Source of the DNA: PALSA-505 sp963762615
GTDB taxonomy: Bacteria > Actinomycetota > Actinomycetes > Streptosporangiales > Streptosporangiaceae
DNA: 64,000 nucleotides
Reading direction: 5' to 3'
Assembly (NCBI GenBank): GCA_963762615.1
Contig: CAVXLG010000012.1
Location: forward strand, 124,001-188,000
Part shown: positions 8,728-17,229 of the stretch, piece after piece
Numbering within the stretch: the stretch's first letter is position 1
How the letters are laid out: each line of letters opens with the position of its first letter
The notes under the pieces: generated by a model
Database searches by the model: none
What the model saw: the letters and a program-made list of their open reading frames with translations, nothing else
Told to the model about the DNA's origin: nothing
Translations under genes and position numbers: made by a program

Positions 8728-9438
8728 TTACGGCGTGTCACTGCCGCCCGGGGCTGGGCTGGCGGCGAGGACGCACGCCACCGGAGGGGTGAGGGGGAGG
8801 GTCTGGGTGCTCAGGCGCGTGAAGCCGGCGTCTGTCAGCAGTCCCTCGATTTCGCGGGCGGCGCTGCGGGACGTGTCCGCCGTCGCCCCGGGGCAGCGGG
8901 GCTGGGACGCGATGGCTATGCGCCCGGCAGGCGCGAGCCGCTGGCGCAGCTCAGCGAGCCGTTCGGCGGGTTCGGGCCAGGATCCGAGGGAGTTGACGGT
9001 GAGGATGGCGTCGAAGGGGCCGTCGAGAGCGGGCGGGAGCTGATCGACCGAAGCCCTGATCAGGGTGACCCGGCCGGCCCGGATGACGGCGGCGTTGCGC
9101 CTGCACGCCTGCCGGAGCATCACGCCGGAATGGTCGATGCCGTACACGTGACCTGCGCCGGCGCGGGCCAGCTCCGCGACCGCCAGGCCGGGACCGAAGC
9201 CGATCTCAAGGACCCGGTCGGCGGGCTGCACACCGAGCAGCGAGACCACCCAGCCACTGCGCTGCCGGTTGGACGGGCGGTGGGCCATCTCCCACCCGGC
9301 CACGCGCCCCGCCGCGCCCCGCGGATGATGGGCCTGGCCGATGACGTCGTGGTCCAGGACGCGCACGGCGGCGATCCCGGCACGCGCGACTGCGTACTCG
9401 ACGGCCGCGGTCACTGCCCGCTGCACTACCCGTGGCAT
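8728..9438 (-). CDS. Class I SAM-dependent methyltransferase
   Basis: About 236 residues from the ATG at 9438 (an in-frame ATG at 9462 would add eight). The SAM-binding loop VLEIGFGPGLAVAEL is followed by YGIDHSGVM (acidic residue of strand 2) and DAILTVNSLGSWP (strand 4), a typical Rossmann methyltransferase of the UbiE/Methyltransf_11 kind. The substrate is unknown. It is divergent from a MerR regulator, with only nine bases between the two ATGs. A MerR-type palindrome with a matching -35 for this gene lies at 9470-9500, so the MerR protein probably controls it. Confidence 0.85.
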   Translation of the reverse strand: MPRVVQRAVTAAVEYAVARAGIAAVRVLDHDVIGQAHHPRGAAGRVAGWEMAHRPSNRQRSGWVVSLLGVQPADRVLEIGFGPGLAVAELARAGAGHVYGIDHSGVMLRQACRRNAAVIRAGRVTLIRASVDQLPPALDGPFDAILTVNSLGSWPEPAERLAELRQRLAPAGRIAIASQPRCPGATADTSRSAAREIEGLLTDAGFTRLSTQTLPLTPPVACVLAASPAPGGSDTP

Positions 9439-9447
9439 GCTTCCCTC

Positions 9448-9969
9448 ATGTCGTGTTCCCATGGCCGGCAGTCAACGCCTTCAAGCGCACCTGAAGTCAA
9501 CACGCCCGGCGGCCTGCTCACCATCGGCGAACTGGCCCGCCGCGCGGGAGTCACCACCTCGGCCCTGCGCTACTACGAGGAACTCGGCCTGCTCCCCCCG
9601 CCGGCCAGGATCTCGGGGCAGCGCCGCTACCCCGAATCAGCGGCCCGGCTCGTCGCCGCCATCCTGCTCTACAGCGACGCGGGGTTCACCCTCGCGGAGC
9701 AGAAGGCCCTCATGGCCTCGCGCGAGGGCGCGTCCGGTGAATGGAAACGGCTTGCCCGGCGCAAGCTCGCCGAACTCGACGAGCAGATCGCCAGGGCGCA
9801 GGCCGTCCGCGACGCCATCGCGCACGGACTGCGCTGCCCCCACGAGGACATCAGGCAATGCCCCAACTTCAACTCCGGCATCACCGCCCGGCTCGCCGGC
9901 CAGCCACTGTCACGATCCCACCAGCAGTTGCACGGCCTGCGGTTCCACGAGGTGACAGGCAGCTTCTAG
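9448..9969 (+). CDS. MerR-family transcriptional regulator
   Basis: 173 residues with an N-terminal winged helix (LTIGELARRAGVTTSALRYYEELGLLPPP, then the wing SGQRRYPES), a long dimerisation helix (RRKLAELDEQIARAQAVRDAI) and a C-terminal effector region with two cysteines (LRCPHED...CPNF). That pair is not the CxxCxC cluster of SoxR; it could bind metal or sense thiols, but this is inference. The only ATG before the HTH in this frame is 9448, which leaves about 25 residues ahead of the domain. The presumed operator therefore lies inside the first codons. Confidence 0.85.
   Translation: MSCSHGRQSTPSSAPEVNTPGGLLTIGELARRAGVTTSALRYYEELGLLPPPARISGQRRYPESAARLVAAILLYSDAGFTLAEQKALMASREGASGEWKRLARRKLAELDEQIARAQAVRDAIAHGLRCPHEDIRQCPNFNSGITARLAGQPLSRSHQQLHGLRFHEVTGSF
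9470..9500 (-). promoter_or_regulatory. MerR-type operator and promoter for the methyltransferase
   Basis: On the minus strand TTGACT (9500-9495) is followed by the imperfect palindrome CTTCAGGTGCGCTTGAAG (9496-9479; 14 of 18 symmetric positions). After a 19-bp spacer comes a weak -10 (TTGACT, 9475-9470). An overlong spacer holding a palindrome is the hallmark of MerR-regulated promoters. Predicted transcription would start near 9463, just ahead of the methyltransferase start. The site lies within the first codons of the MerR frame. Confidence 0.5.
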
Positions 9970-10100
9970 CGAGTGACGGCCGTCGCTGGTGACGGCGACG
10001 CGCGGGACCCCGCGCGGGCGCCTCCAGCCCGCCGGACGCTGGAACGGACGTCCTGGCCGGTGCGGAAGGCCGGCTGACCGCCGCATCGCCCGGAAGCTGG

Positions 10101-11123
10101 CTATCGGCTCGGGAGCGACCGCGGCAGCCCGAACCACGGGAGCACGCTGTTGTCGAAGCGGGTCATGGCGCCGATCCGGTCGCCGGTGAGGGTGATCACG
10201 TAGATGCCGGTCCCGTGCCGGATGCCGGCCGGGGCGCGCAGGTAGGCCCCGAACGCTGGCTGACCGTTGGCCCGCGTCGGCACCAGGTCGAACCTGCGGC
10301 TCGCGCCGAACAGGCTGGCGCAGAAGCCGGCCACGACGTCCCGGCCCTCGTATTCGAAGGGCATCGGCGGCATCGATATGAACGCGTCGTCGGTCAGCAG
10401 GGCCACCAGCGCGTCGAGATCGGCGGACTCCCAGGCGCGGACGAACTTCGCCACGACCGCATTCTCGGCGGGTGAGCCGGCCGCGGGAGGCGGTTCGCGG
10501 CCGGCGCCCGGCGGCCGGCGGCGCTGCAGGCTGGCGCGGGCCCGTTTGAGCGCGCTGGTGACCGACTCGACGGTCGAGTCCAGCATGCCGGCCACCTCGC
10601 TGGCGTGAAATCCCAGGACATCGCGCAAGATGAGCACGGCGAGCTGGCGCGGCGGCAGGGCCTGCAAGGCGGTCACGAAGGCCAGCGAGATGGCTTCGGC
10701 CTGCTCGTAACGGGCCTCCGGGCCGGCCGGCGCGCCGATTCCGCTCTCCAGCAGGGCATCGGGAAACGGCTGCAGCCAGACGACCTCGCCGAGCCGGGTC
10801 GGCTCGGGCGGTTCCACCCCGGGGATGTTCCACTCCCCGGCCGGGCGCCGGCTGGCCGCGCGGCGCGCGTCCAGGCACCGGTTGGTGGCGATCCGGTACA
10901 GCCAGGTGCGCAGCGAGGCACGTCCCTCGAACCCGCCGAGGCCTTGCCAGGCGGCCAGCAGCGCGTCCTGCAGGGCGTCCTCGGCATCCTGGAACGATCC
11001 GAGCATCCGGTAGCAGTGCACCTGGAGTTCCCGGAGATACGGCTCGGTCAGCTCCCTGAACGCGCCGCCGTCCCCGGCCCGCGCCCTGCAGATCAGGTCG
11101 GCTGTCACCACGCTCACCGTCAC
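10101..11123 (-). CDS. ECF sigma factor with C-terminal SnoaL-like domain (SigX5/SigG-like)
   Basis: About 340 residues from a GTG at 11123 preceded by AAGGTGG. Region sigma2 includes HCYRMLGSFQDAEDALQDALLAAWQ and LRTWLYRIATNRCLDA. Region sigma4 includes LPPRQLAVLILRDVLGFHASEVAGML with the recognition helix STVESVTSALKRARASL. The remaining ~120 residues form a SnoaL/NTF2-like domain (WESADLDALVALLTDDAFISMPP). This is the layout of the TIGR02960/SigG group, where the C-terminal domain is thought to modulate activity in place of an anti-sigma factor. A longer frame to 11267 is possible but lacks a better start. It is divergent from an efflux pump, a likely target. Confidence 0.9.
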   Translation of the reverse strand: MTVSVVTADLICRARAGDGGAFRELTEPYLRELQVHCYRMLGSFQDAEDALQDALLAAWQGLGGFEGRASLRTWLYRIATNRCLDARRAASRRPAGEWNIPGVEPPEPTRLGEVVWLQPFPDALLESGIGAPAGPEARYEQAEAISLAFVTALQALPPRQLAVLILRDVLGFHASEVAGMLDSTVESVTSALKRARASLQRRRPPGAGREPPPAAGSPAENAVVAKFVRAWESADLDALVALLTDDAFISMPPMPFEYEGRDVVAGFCASLFGASRRFDLVPTRANGQPAFGAYLRAPAGIRHGTGIYVITLTGDRIGAMTRFDNSVLPWFGLPRSLPSR

Positions 11124-11320
11124 GCCACCTTCTTCCCGCACCTTTGCGGCGCTTCCATCCTGTACAGACGCCGGCCGAAGCGCGAACTGGGCGGTTGGCC
11201 CGCGCCCATTTTCCCGGCGCCGCGGCGCCTGCATCATCGACGGCCCGCGCAGTCCGAACGCCGGCACTTATCGGCCGGACGGCACGCAATGACGGCTGAA
11301 AACGACTTCGGAGGTTGATG

Positions 11321-12808
11321 ATGGAATCGCCGGTACCGGTCGCGCCACTGGCGCCCGCCGGTCTCGATCCGCGCCGCTGGTGGGCGCTCGCCCTGCTCTG
11401 CGGCGCCTTCTTCATGGTGCTTCTCGACGGCACGATCACGATCGTGGCGCTGCCCTCGATCGGAGCCGATCTCGGCTTCTCGAAGCAAGACCTGCCGTGG
11501 GTGCTCAGCGCCTACGCGCTCACCTTCGGCGGCCTGCTCTTGCTCGGAGGACGCGCGGCCGACCTGCTCGGGCGCCGTCGCGTCTTCATGGCCGGCGTCC
11601 TGCTGTTCACGGCCGCGTCGTTCATGTGCGGGCTCGCCTGGTCGCCCGCGGCGCTCCTTGCCGCCCGCGTGGTCCAGGGCGCCGGCGCCGCGATCATGAC
11701 CCCGACCGCCCTCTCGATCATCTCCACGACGTTCGCGGAGGGCCCCGAGCGGAACAAGGCGCTCGGGATCTGGGGCGGGCTCGGCGGGATCGGCGCCGCC
11801 GCGGCGTGGCTGATCGGCGGCCCGCTCGTCGACGGCCCCGGCTGGCGGTGGATCTTCTTCATCAACATCCCGGCCGGCGTGGCCGCGCTCGCGCTGTCGC
11901 CCGTGCTGCTGCGCGAGAGCCGGGGCTCGCTGACCCGGCGAAGCTATGATCCCGCCGGGGCGCTCACCATCACCGGTGCGCTCGTTCTGCTCGTCTACGC
12001 GGTCGTCAAGGCGCCGGACGCCGGCTGGGGCGACGCGGCGACGATCCTCCCGCTCGTAGGCTCGGCCCTGCTTCTTGCCGCGTTCGCGCTGATCGAGTCG
12101 CGGCACCACGCGCCGCTCCTGCCGCCGCGCATCCTCCGCTCCCGGACGCTCGCCGGCGCGAACGCGGTGACGGTGCTTATCGGCACCGTCGCGGTGGGCA
12201 TGCCGTTCGTCCTCACGCTCTACGCGCAGCGGGTGCTCGGCTACTCCGCACTCAAGTTCGGGGTCGGCTCGGTCGTGCTCGCGGTCGCGGCCACGGTCGG
12301 CGCGGTCGCCGGCCAGGCCGCGGTCCTCAAGGTCGGCTTCCGCCCGGCCGCGGCGACAGGCATGGCGCTCATGGCCGCGGGGTCGCTCGTGCTCACCCAG
12401 GTCTTCGTGCACGGCAGCTACTTCCCGGACATCTTCTTCGGGCTGCTCCTGTGCGGCCTCGGGATCGGCCTCGCCTTCGTGACCGCCACGGTCGCCGCGC
12501 TCTCGGGCGTCGCCGGGCACGAGTCCGGGCTCGCCTCGGGCCTCAGCAACACCGCCTTGCAGATCGGCACGGCGCTCGGCGTCGCCGTCGTCTCGACCGT
12601 CGCCGTTTCCCGCTCTGCCGGCTACCTGGCAGCGAACAAGGGCGCGAACCCGCTCGTCGCGGCGACCGAAGGCTACCGGGCCGCCTTCGTGGCCTGCGCG
12701 GTGCTGGCCGGGATCGGCCTGTCGCTGGCTCTGCTGCTCCCCGGCCGGCCGCCGAAGCCAGCGGATGAGTTGCCCGAGCCGGTCCTGACGACTAGCGCCA
12801 GGGACTGA
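11321..12808 (+). CDS. MFS transporter, DHA2/EmrB-QacA family (14 TM)
   Basis: 495 residues with about 14 hydrophobic segments. The first helix contains LLDGTITIVALPSIGADLGF, equivalent to the DHA2 motif D1. Motif A is GRAADLLGRRRVF, and motif C-like GGIGAAAAWLIGGPLVDGPGWRW follows TM5. The protein exports drugs or metabolites in exchange for protons. ATG codons occur at 11318 and 11321; GGAGG at 11310-11314 is best spaced for 11321. A short-chain dehydrogenase follows 88 bases downstream, with a 27-bp tandem repeat in the gap. Confidence 0.9.
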   Translation: MESPVPVAPLAPAGLDPRRWWALALLCGAFFMVLLDGTITIVALPSIGADLGFSKQDLPWVLSAYALTFGGLLLLGGRAADLLGRRRVFMAGVLLFTAASFMCGLAWSPAALLAARVVQGAGAAIMTPTALSIISTTFAEGPERNKALGIWGGLGGIGAAAAWLIGGPLVDGPGWRWIFFINIPAGVAALALSPVLLRESRGSLTRRSYDPAGALTITGALVLLVYAVVKAPDAGWGDAATILPLVGSALLLAAFALIESRHHAPLLPPRILRSRTLAGANAVTVLIGTVAVGMPFVLTLYAQRVLGYSALKFGVGSVVLAVAATVGAVAGQAAVLKVGFRPAAATGMALMAAGSLVLTQVFVHGSYFPDIFFGLLLCGLGIGLAFVTATVAALSGVAGHESGLASGLSNTALQIGTALGVAVVSTVAVSRSAGYLAANKGANPLVAATEGYRAAFVACAVLAGIGLSLALLLPGRPPKPADELPEPVLTTSARD

Positions 12809-12810
12809 GC

Positions 12811-12864
12811 ACAGACGTTCCGACACCCATCTATCAGACAGACGTTCCGACACCCATCTATCAG
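12811..12864. repeat. Perfect tandem duplication, 2 x 27 bp
   Basis: The 27-bp unit at 12811-12837 (beginning ACAGACGTTCCGACACCC and ending ATCTATCAG) is repeated without any change at 12838-12864. The two copies lie head-to-tail between the MFS stop and the SDR ribosome site. The unit is less G+C-rich than its surroundings. Two helically displaced identical sites could serve as an operator, or the repeat could be a recent slippage product. Confidence 0.95.
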
Positions 12865-12896
12865 CACGCACCGGGCACAGAAAGGAACCAGAGAAC

Positions 12897-13685
12897 ATGC
12901 TGCAAGACAAGATCGCGGTAATCTACGGCGCCGGCGGCGCGATCGGCGGCGCTGTCGCGCGCGCCTTCGCGTCTGAGGGCGCCAACGTCTTCCTCACCGG
13001 GCGCTCCCTGGCGTCCGTCGAGACTGTCGCCAAGGACATCGTCGCGGCCGGCGGAACCGCCGAGGCGGCCGCGGTCGACGCACTCGACGAGCAGGCGGTG
13101 GCCAGGCATCTGCAGTCGGTGGTCGACAAGGCGGGCCGGGTCGACATCTCGTTCAACGCGGTCGGCATCCCGGGCACGAAGATCCTGGGCGTCCCCGTGA
13201 CCGACCTGGATGCCGAGGCGTTTTCGCTGCCGATCACGGCCTACACGACGTCGTACTTCCTGACCGCCCGTCTGGCCGCAAGGCACATGATCCCGAACGG
13301 ATCGGGGGTCATCATGACTGTCACCGCGCTCCCCGGCCGGAAAGGCACCCCGAGAAACGGAGGCTACGGTGCGGCGATGGCCGCCAAGGAGGCACTTACC
13401 CGGGATTTGTCCGCCGAGCTCGCACCTCAGGGCGTCCGCGTGGTCAGTCTGCGGCCACATGGCATGCCGGAGACAAGAACGATGCGGGAACTGTATGAGA
13501 TTCGCGCCAAGACCTCGGGCATTACCTGGGACCAGTTCCAGGGGTTCCTGGCCAACGACACCCACCCGCGACGGGTCATGACGCTCGGGGAGATGGCAAA
13601 CGTGGCGGCCTTCGTGGCGTCCGGCAAAGCGAGCGGGATGACGGGAACTACCGTCAACCTGACCATGGGCAGCCTGGATGACTAG
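12897..13685 (+). CDS. SDR-family oxidoreductase with atypical active site
   Basis: 262 residues starting with IAVIYGAGGAIGGAVARAF, the NAD(P)-binding glycine motif, with GRS at strand 2 favouring NADP. FNAVGIPG replaces the usual NNAG. At the active site, where classical SDRs have YxxxK, the sequence reads YGAAMAAK: the lysine is replaced by methionine and the next lysine is three residues later. The usual serine stretch reads TVTALPG. Enzymatic activity of the classical kind is therefore doubtful. An AAGGA site lies 11 bases before the ATG. It is probably co-transcribed with the upstream pump. Confidence 0.85.
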   Translation: MLQDKIAVIYGAGGAIGGAVARAFASEGANVFLTGRSLASVETVAKDIVAAGGTAEAAAVDALDEQAVARHLQSVVDKAGRVDISFNAVGIPGTKILGVPVTDLDAEAFSLPITAYTTSYFLTARLAARHMIPNGSGVIMTVTALPGRKGTPRNGGYGAAMAAKEALTRDLSAELAPQGVRVVSLRPHGMPETRTMRELYEIRAKTSGITWDQFQGFLANDTHPRRVMTLGEMANVAAFVASGKASGMTGTTVNLTMGSLDD

Positions 13686-13732
13686 GGGTTAAGAGCGCCC
13701 GGCAATAGGGCGTTGGATCAGGGAGCGGGCTG

Positions 13733-13772
13733 GGCACGGAGCGTTCGAGACAGACATCGAACGCCCCGTGCC
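13733..13772. terminator. Strong bidirectional hairpin terminator
   Basis: GGCACGG-A-GCGTTCGA (13733-13748) pairs with TCGAACGC-C-CCGTGCC (13757-13772) around an 8-base loop: 15 pairs with a single A/C mismatch. It sits between the convergent SDR and S9 peptidase genes, each ending within about 50 bases, and can serve both strands. There is no clear T-tract. Confidence 0.75.
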
Positions 13773-13787
13773 TGGTCCCGGGCTGGC

Positions 13788-15653
13788 CTATTCCGCGCTG
13801 GCCGACCGTCCGCCGAGGTGGCGGGCCAGGAACCGGTCGGCCGCTGCGTAGAAGCGAAGCCGGTTCTCCGGCTTGGCGAAGCCATGGCCCTCGTCCGGGA
13901 ACAGCAGGTACTCATAGTCCACTCCCGCCTCGCGCATGGCCGCGACGATCTGCTCTGATTCGGCCTGCTTGACCCGCGGGTCATTGGCGCCCTGCGCGAT
14001 GAGCACGGGGATGCGGATGCGGTCGGCCGCCGATAGCGGCGAGCGGGACCAGAGGAAGCCGGCGTCCTTCTCCGGGTCCCCCACCCGGCGGTGGAACTGG
14101 GCGACCATCGGGGCCCAGTACGGCGGGATCGTCTCGATCAGGGTCTTCAGGTTCGACGGGCCCACGATATCGACGGCGCAGCGGAACAGGTCCGGCGTGA
14201 ACGTCGCCCCGGCCAGGGCCGCGTAGCCGCCGTACGAACCGCCGTAGATCGCCACCCGCTCCGGATCCGCCCAGCCCTGCCGGACGGCGAACGCCACGGC
14301 GTCGCTGAGATCGTCCTGCATCCGGCCGCCCCACTCGCGGTCCCCGGCGTTGACGAACGCCTTGCCGTAGCCGGTTGAGCCGCGGAAGTTGACCTGGATG
14401 CAGAGGTAGCCGCGGTTGGCCAGCCACTGCGCTTCGGGGTGGTAGCCCCAGATGTCGCGGGCCCAGGGACCGCCGTGCACGTTGAGCACAGTCGGCAGCC
14501 CGGACCGGCCGGCCCCGAGCGGGAAGGTGGCGTACCCGTGGATGGTCAGGCCGTCCCGCGCGGTGAACGAGAAGGGCTCCATCGAGGCGAGCTGGTATTG
14601 CGACAGCTCCGGCCGCGCCTCGAACAGGAACCGCCCGCTGCGGCTCAGCCGGTCGTAGCTGAAGAAGGCGACCGAGCCCGAGTCGTTCGTGAAGCCGACA
14701 AGCCAGGTGGCGTCGGCGTCGTCGCCGCCGGTGAAGAACGGATCTCCCGGGTGCAGCGCCCGGATGGCCTCGAGATCAGCCTGCAGCGAGGGATCGAGCA
14801 CCCGGTACGCCGACCTGTCCTTGAGCACCGTGGCGATCTGCGGCTCGAGGGTATCGGGGTGCAGCCGGACGGCGGTGACATCCGCCTCGGGGTCGGCGGC
14901 CAGCACTTCGGTGCCGCCCCCGTCCAGGCTGAGCCTGACCAGCCTGCTGGTGTCCGCGTCCAGCGAGCTCAGCGCGAGCAGCGAGCCGCCGTCGGCGGCG
15001 AACGAGACCGGGCTGGTCGTCAGGGAATCCTCGGCCGGAATGGTCAGCAGCGGCTTCCAGTCCTGCTGGGCGCCGTCCCGCACCATCAACTCCAGGCCGC
15101 CGTCCTCGTGCGGGGCCAGCGCCGCCCGCACCACCAGGTTGGTGTCTGCCACCCAGTCGAGGAAGCCCGGGTTCTCCACCTCCCTGACCAGCTTCCCGGT
15201 CACCAGATCCAGCCGGTAAACGTCGTGCAGCTGGGGATTATCGCGGTTCAGGCCGACGAGCACGTCGTTCGGGAATTTCTTGTCGGCCGCGATGACCCGG
15301 GCCTGCACGTCGCCGAACGGGGTCAGGTCGCGGTGTTCTCCCGTCGCCAGATCGACGTCGTACAGGCGCCAGTTCTCGTTCCCGCCGGTGTCTTGCAGGT
15401 ACAGCAGATGCCGGCCGTCGTGCGCCCAGCCGAAAATCCGGATTCCGCGGTCGCGGTCCTCGGTGACCACCCGGGCGGCTGCCCAGTCGACGCCCTCGCC
15501 GTCGCCGTCACCGCCGGTTACCGGCGCGACCCAGACGTTCAGCACGCCGTCGTGCGGGGCGATCCAGCCGAGCTGGGTGCCGTCGGGGGAGATGGACGGC
15601 TCGATGCGCTGCGGGTTGCCGAAGAGTACTTCCAGCGGGATCAGTTCGGTCAT
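13788..15653 (-). CDS. S9 family peptidase (prolyl oligopeptidase/acylaminoacyl-peptidase type)
   Basis: 621 residues. The N-terminal ~370 form a WD40-like beta-propeller (repeats such as PSISPDGTQLGWIAP and GWAHDGRHLLYLQD). The C-terminal alpha/beta-hydrolase domain has the nucleophile in GGSYGGY (Ser473), aspartate in NDPRV (Asp558) and histidine in DEGHGF (His590), the complete serine-peptidase triad in the expected order. No signal peptide is seen, so a cytosolic peptidase trimming short peptides is likely. It is monocistronic, with a strong terminator after it. Confidence 0.93.
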   Translation of the reverse strand: MTELIPLEVLFGNPQRIEPSISPDGTQLGWIAPHDGVLNVWVAPVTGGDGDGEGVDWAAARVVTEDRDRGIRIFGWAHDGRHLLYLQDTGGNENWRLYDVDLATGEHRDLTPFGDVQARVIAADKKFPNDVLVGLNRDNPQLHDVYRLDLVTGKLVREVENPGFLDWVADTNLVVRAALAPHEDGGLELMVRDGAQQDWKPLLTIPAEDSLTTSPVSFAADGGSLLALSSLDADTSRLVRLSLDGGGTEVLAADPEADVTAVRLHPDTLEPQIATVLKDRSAYRVLDPSLQADLEAIRALHPGDPFFTGGDDADATWLVGFTNDSGSVAFFSYDRLSRSGRFLFEARPELSQYQLASMEPFSFTARDGLTIHGYATFPLGAGRSGLPTVLNVHGGPWARDIWGYHPEAQWLANRGYLCIQVNFRGSTGYGKAFVNAGDREWGGRMQDDLSDAVAFAVRQGWADPERVAIYGGSYGGYAALAGATFTPDLFRCAVDIVGPSNLKTLIETIPPYWAPMVAQFHRRVGDPEKDAGFLWSRSPLSAADRIRIPVLIAQGANDPRVKQAESEQIVAAMREAGVDYEYLLFPDEGHGFAKPENRLRFYAAADRFLARHLGGRSASAE

Positions 15654-15725
15654 ACCCCTTGCCTAGCATGCCCGGGCTAACCGCCGCTCTGGCGCCATGC
15701 CGTTTCGGCTTCGCTGAGCACCGCG

Positions 15726-17087
15726 CTAGCGGCCGGGCTCGCCAGCGGGCTGGATGTTCTGGTTGATGTGGAACGTGTTGTCCGGGTCGTAGCGCTGCTT
15801 GACCCGGGCGAGCCGGTCATAGTTGCCGCGGTAGGAGGACCTGACCCGGTCCTGGCCCTCGTTCATCAGGAAGTTGACGTAGCCGCCGCCGGCCGAGGTC
15901 GGGTGCAGCGCCTGCCAGTAGTCTCGTGCCCACTGCGAGAGGAGGCCGGCGTTGGCCGGATCGGGGTCGACGCCGACGATGACGCCCGCCCACCCGCCGT
16001 CCCGGTAGGCGAAGGCGGTCGCGTCGGCGGGGACGCGGCTGGCGGCACCGTCGATCGGGTACATGTGCATGGTGGAGTGCCCGGTCGGCAGTTGCGCACC
16101 GTACTTGACGTGCACATCGATCGCCGCGTCCGTGATCTCGTTGAAGAAGTCCGCTCTCCAGTACCACTGCAGCCCCGCCGGGTAGAGGCCATCGAACGCG
16201 CTTTGCAGCACGTTGAACGGCATCGGCTGCAAGCCGGACAGCAGCGGCGAGCCGAACCTCCTGACCGGCTCGAGCACCTCGTCGGCCCGGTCGTGCGGCC
16301 CGGTGTAGCACCAGAGGATGCCGCACGCCTTGCGGCCCCACAGCTCCTCGGGGAACGGCGGCGCCGGGGGGATGGTGAGCAGCGCGATCCAGCCGCTCAG
16401 CTCTTCCGGCAGCGACGGCACCAGCTCCCGGTACCAGCGCATCACCTGCGGGGTGTCGGCGAGGTCGTACAGCACCGGGCCGCCGATGATCGTCCCGTGG
16501 TCGCCGATGTCGTGGCAGCTGAACGTGAACGAGGTGACGATGCCGAAGTTCCCGCCGCCGCCGCGCAGCGCCCAGAACAGGTCGCTGTGCGAGTTCTCGC
16601 TGGCCGTCACGAACGAGCCGTCCGCGAGGACCACATCGGCGGCGAGGAGGTTGTTGACGGTGAGGCCGAAGCGCCGGGAGAGGTAGCCGATGCCCCCGCC
16701 GAGCGCCAGGCCGGCCACGCCGGTGGAGGCGACGAAACCGGAGGGGGTGGCCATGCCGAACGCCACGGTCGCATGGTCGACGTCCCCCCAGGTGCATCCG
16801 GGGTCGGCGCGGACGGTGTGATTGTCCGGGCTGACCGTAGTGCTGCGCAGCAGCGACATGTCGATGACCAGGGCGTCGTCCCACACGCCGAGGCCAGCCG
16901 CGCTGTGCCCGCCGCTCCGGACGGCGATCTCGACATCGTGCGCGCGTGCGAACCGCACGCAGGCGATGACGTCGGCTGCGTCAGTGCAGCGCGCGATGGC
17001 AGCCGGGTGCTTGTCGATCATGGCGTTGTAGACGGCGCGTGCCTGGTCATACCCGGGCTCTCCCGGCATGATCAGGTTGCCGCGCAC
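15726..17087 (-). CDS. FAD-linked oxidoreductase (berberine-bridge/PCMH type)
   Basis: 453 residues from a GTG at 17087. The FAD-binding PCMH domain shows VRSGGHSAAGLG (His61 is the expected 8-alpha-histidyl FAD attachment), GGGIGYLSRRFGLTVNN and GGGGNFGIVTSF. The C-terminus has the BBE motif YDPDNTFHINQNI. The second, cysteinyl attachment site of bicovalent enzymes is replaced by GVAGLALGGG, so FAD is probably held singly. Such enzymes oxidise sugars, alcohols or natural-product intermediates. The family usually has about 18 residues more at the N-terminus. These are encoded in frame just upstream (DRIGRLATVPYEELAAS) but without a start codon, and the well-placed ATG at 17141 is out of frame. 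Confidence 0.88.
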   Translation of the reverse strand: MRGNLIMPGEPGYDQARAVYNAMIDKHPAAIARCTDAADVIACVRFARAHDVEIAVRSGGHSAAGLGVWDDALVIDMSLLRSTTVSPDNHTVRADPGCTWGDVDHATVAFGMATPSGFVASTGVAGLALGGGIGYLSRRFGLTVNNLLAADVVLADGSFVTASENSHSDLFWALRGGGGNFGIVTSFTFSCHDIGDHGTIIGGPVLYDLADTPQVMRWYRELVPSLPEELSGWIALLTIPPAPPFPEELWGRKACGILWCYTGPHDRADEVLEPVRRFGSPLLSGLQPMPFNVLQSAFDGLYPAGLQWYWRADFFNEITDAAIDVHVKYGAQLPTGHSTMHMYPIDGAASRVPADATAFAYRDGGWAGVIVGVDPDPANAGLLSQWARDYWQALHPTSAGGGYVNFLMNEGQDRVRSSYRGNYDRLARVKQRYDPDNTFHINQNIQPAGEPGR

Positions 17088-17197
17088 GCTGGCGGCCAGT
17101 TCTTCATACGGAACGGTGGCCAGGCGGCCGATGCGGTCATGATGTCCCCTTCAGGTGCGTGACGAAGTTCGGTGCGCACCGAAAATAGGATCCGCGC

Positions 17198-17229
17198 CGT
17201 TCGCGCAGCGTTCCGGCGCGCGCGTTCCG
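17198..17229 (-). promoter_or_regulatory. Direct-repeat box (11-bp period) upstream of the flavoenzyme
   Basis: On the plus strand CGTTCGC (17198-17204), GCAG, CGTTCCG (17209-17215) form two heptamers with an 11-bp period; a third CGTTCCG starts at 17223. The arrangement matches the heptamer-plus-4 spacing bound by SARP/AfsR-type regulators. A nearly identical box lies upstream of the receiver/thioredoxin-reductase fusion. It ends where the coding region of the AfsR-like regulator ends. Confidence 0.5.

Noticed and set aside
9910..11439. 509-codon frame overlapping the ECF sigma factor
   Set aside because: It covers the sigma gene in another frame; the alternative frame has both sigma domains and this one is low-complexity.
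12811..12864. Tandem repeat as a CRISPR remnant
   Set aside because: The units touch with no spacer and there are only two; no cas genes nearby.
11234..12910. 558-codon minus-strand frame opposite the MFS gene
   Set aside because: Charged, repetitive composition (many R, E, G, D) typical of an antisense shadow of a membrane protein.
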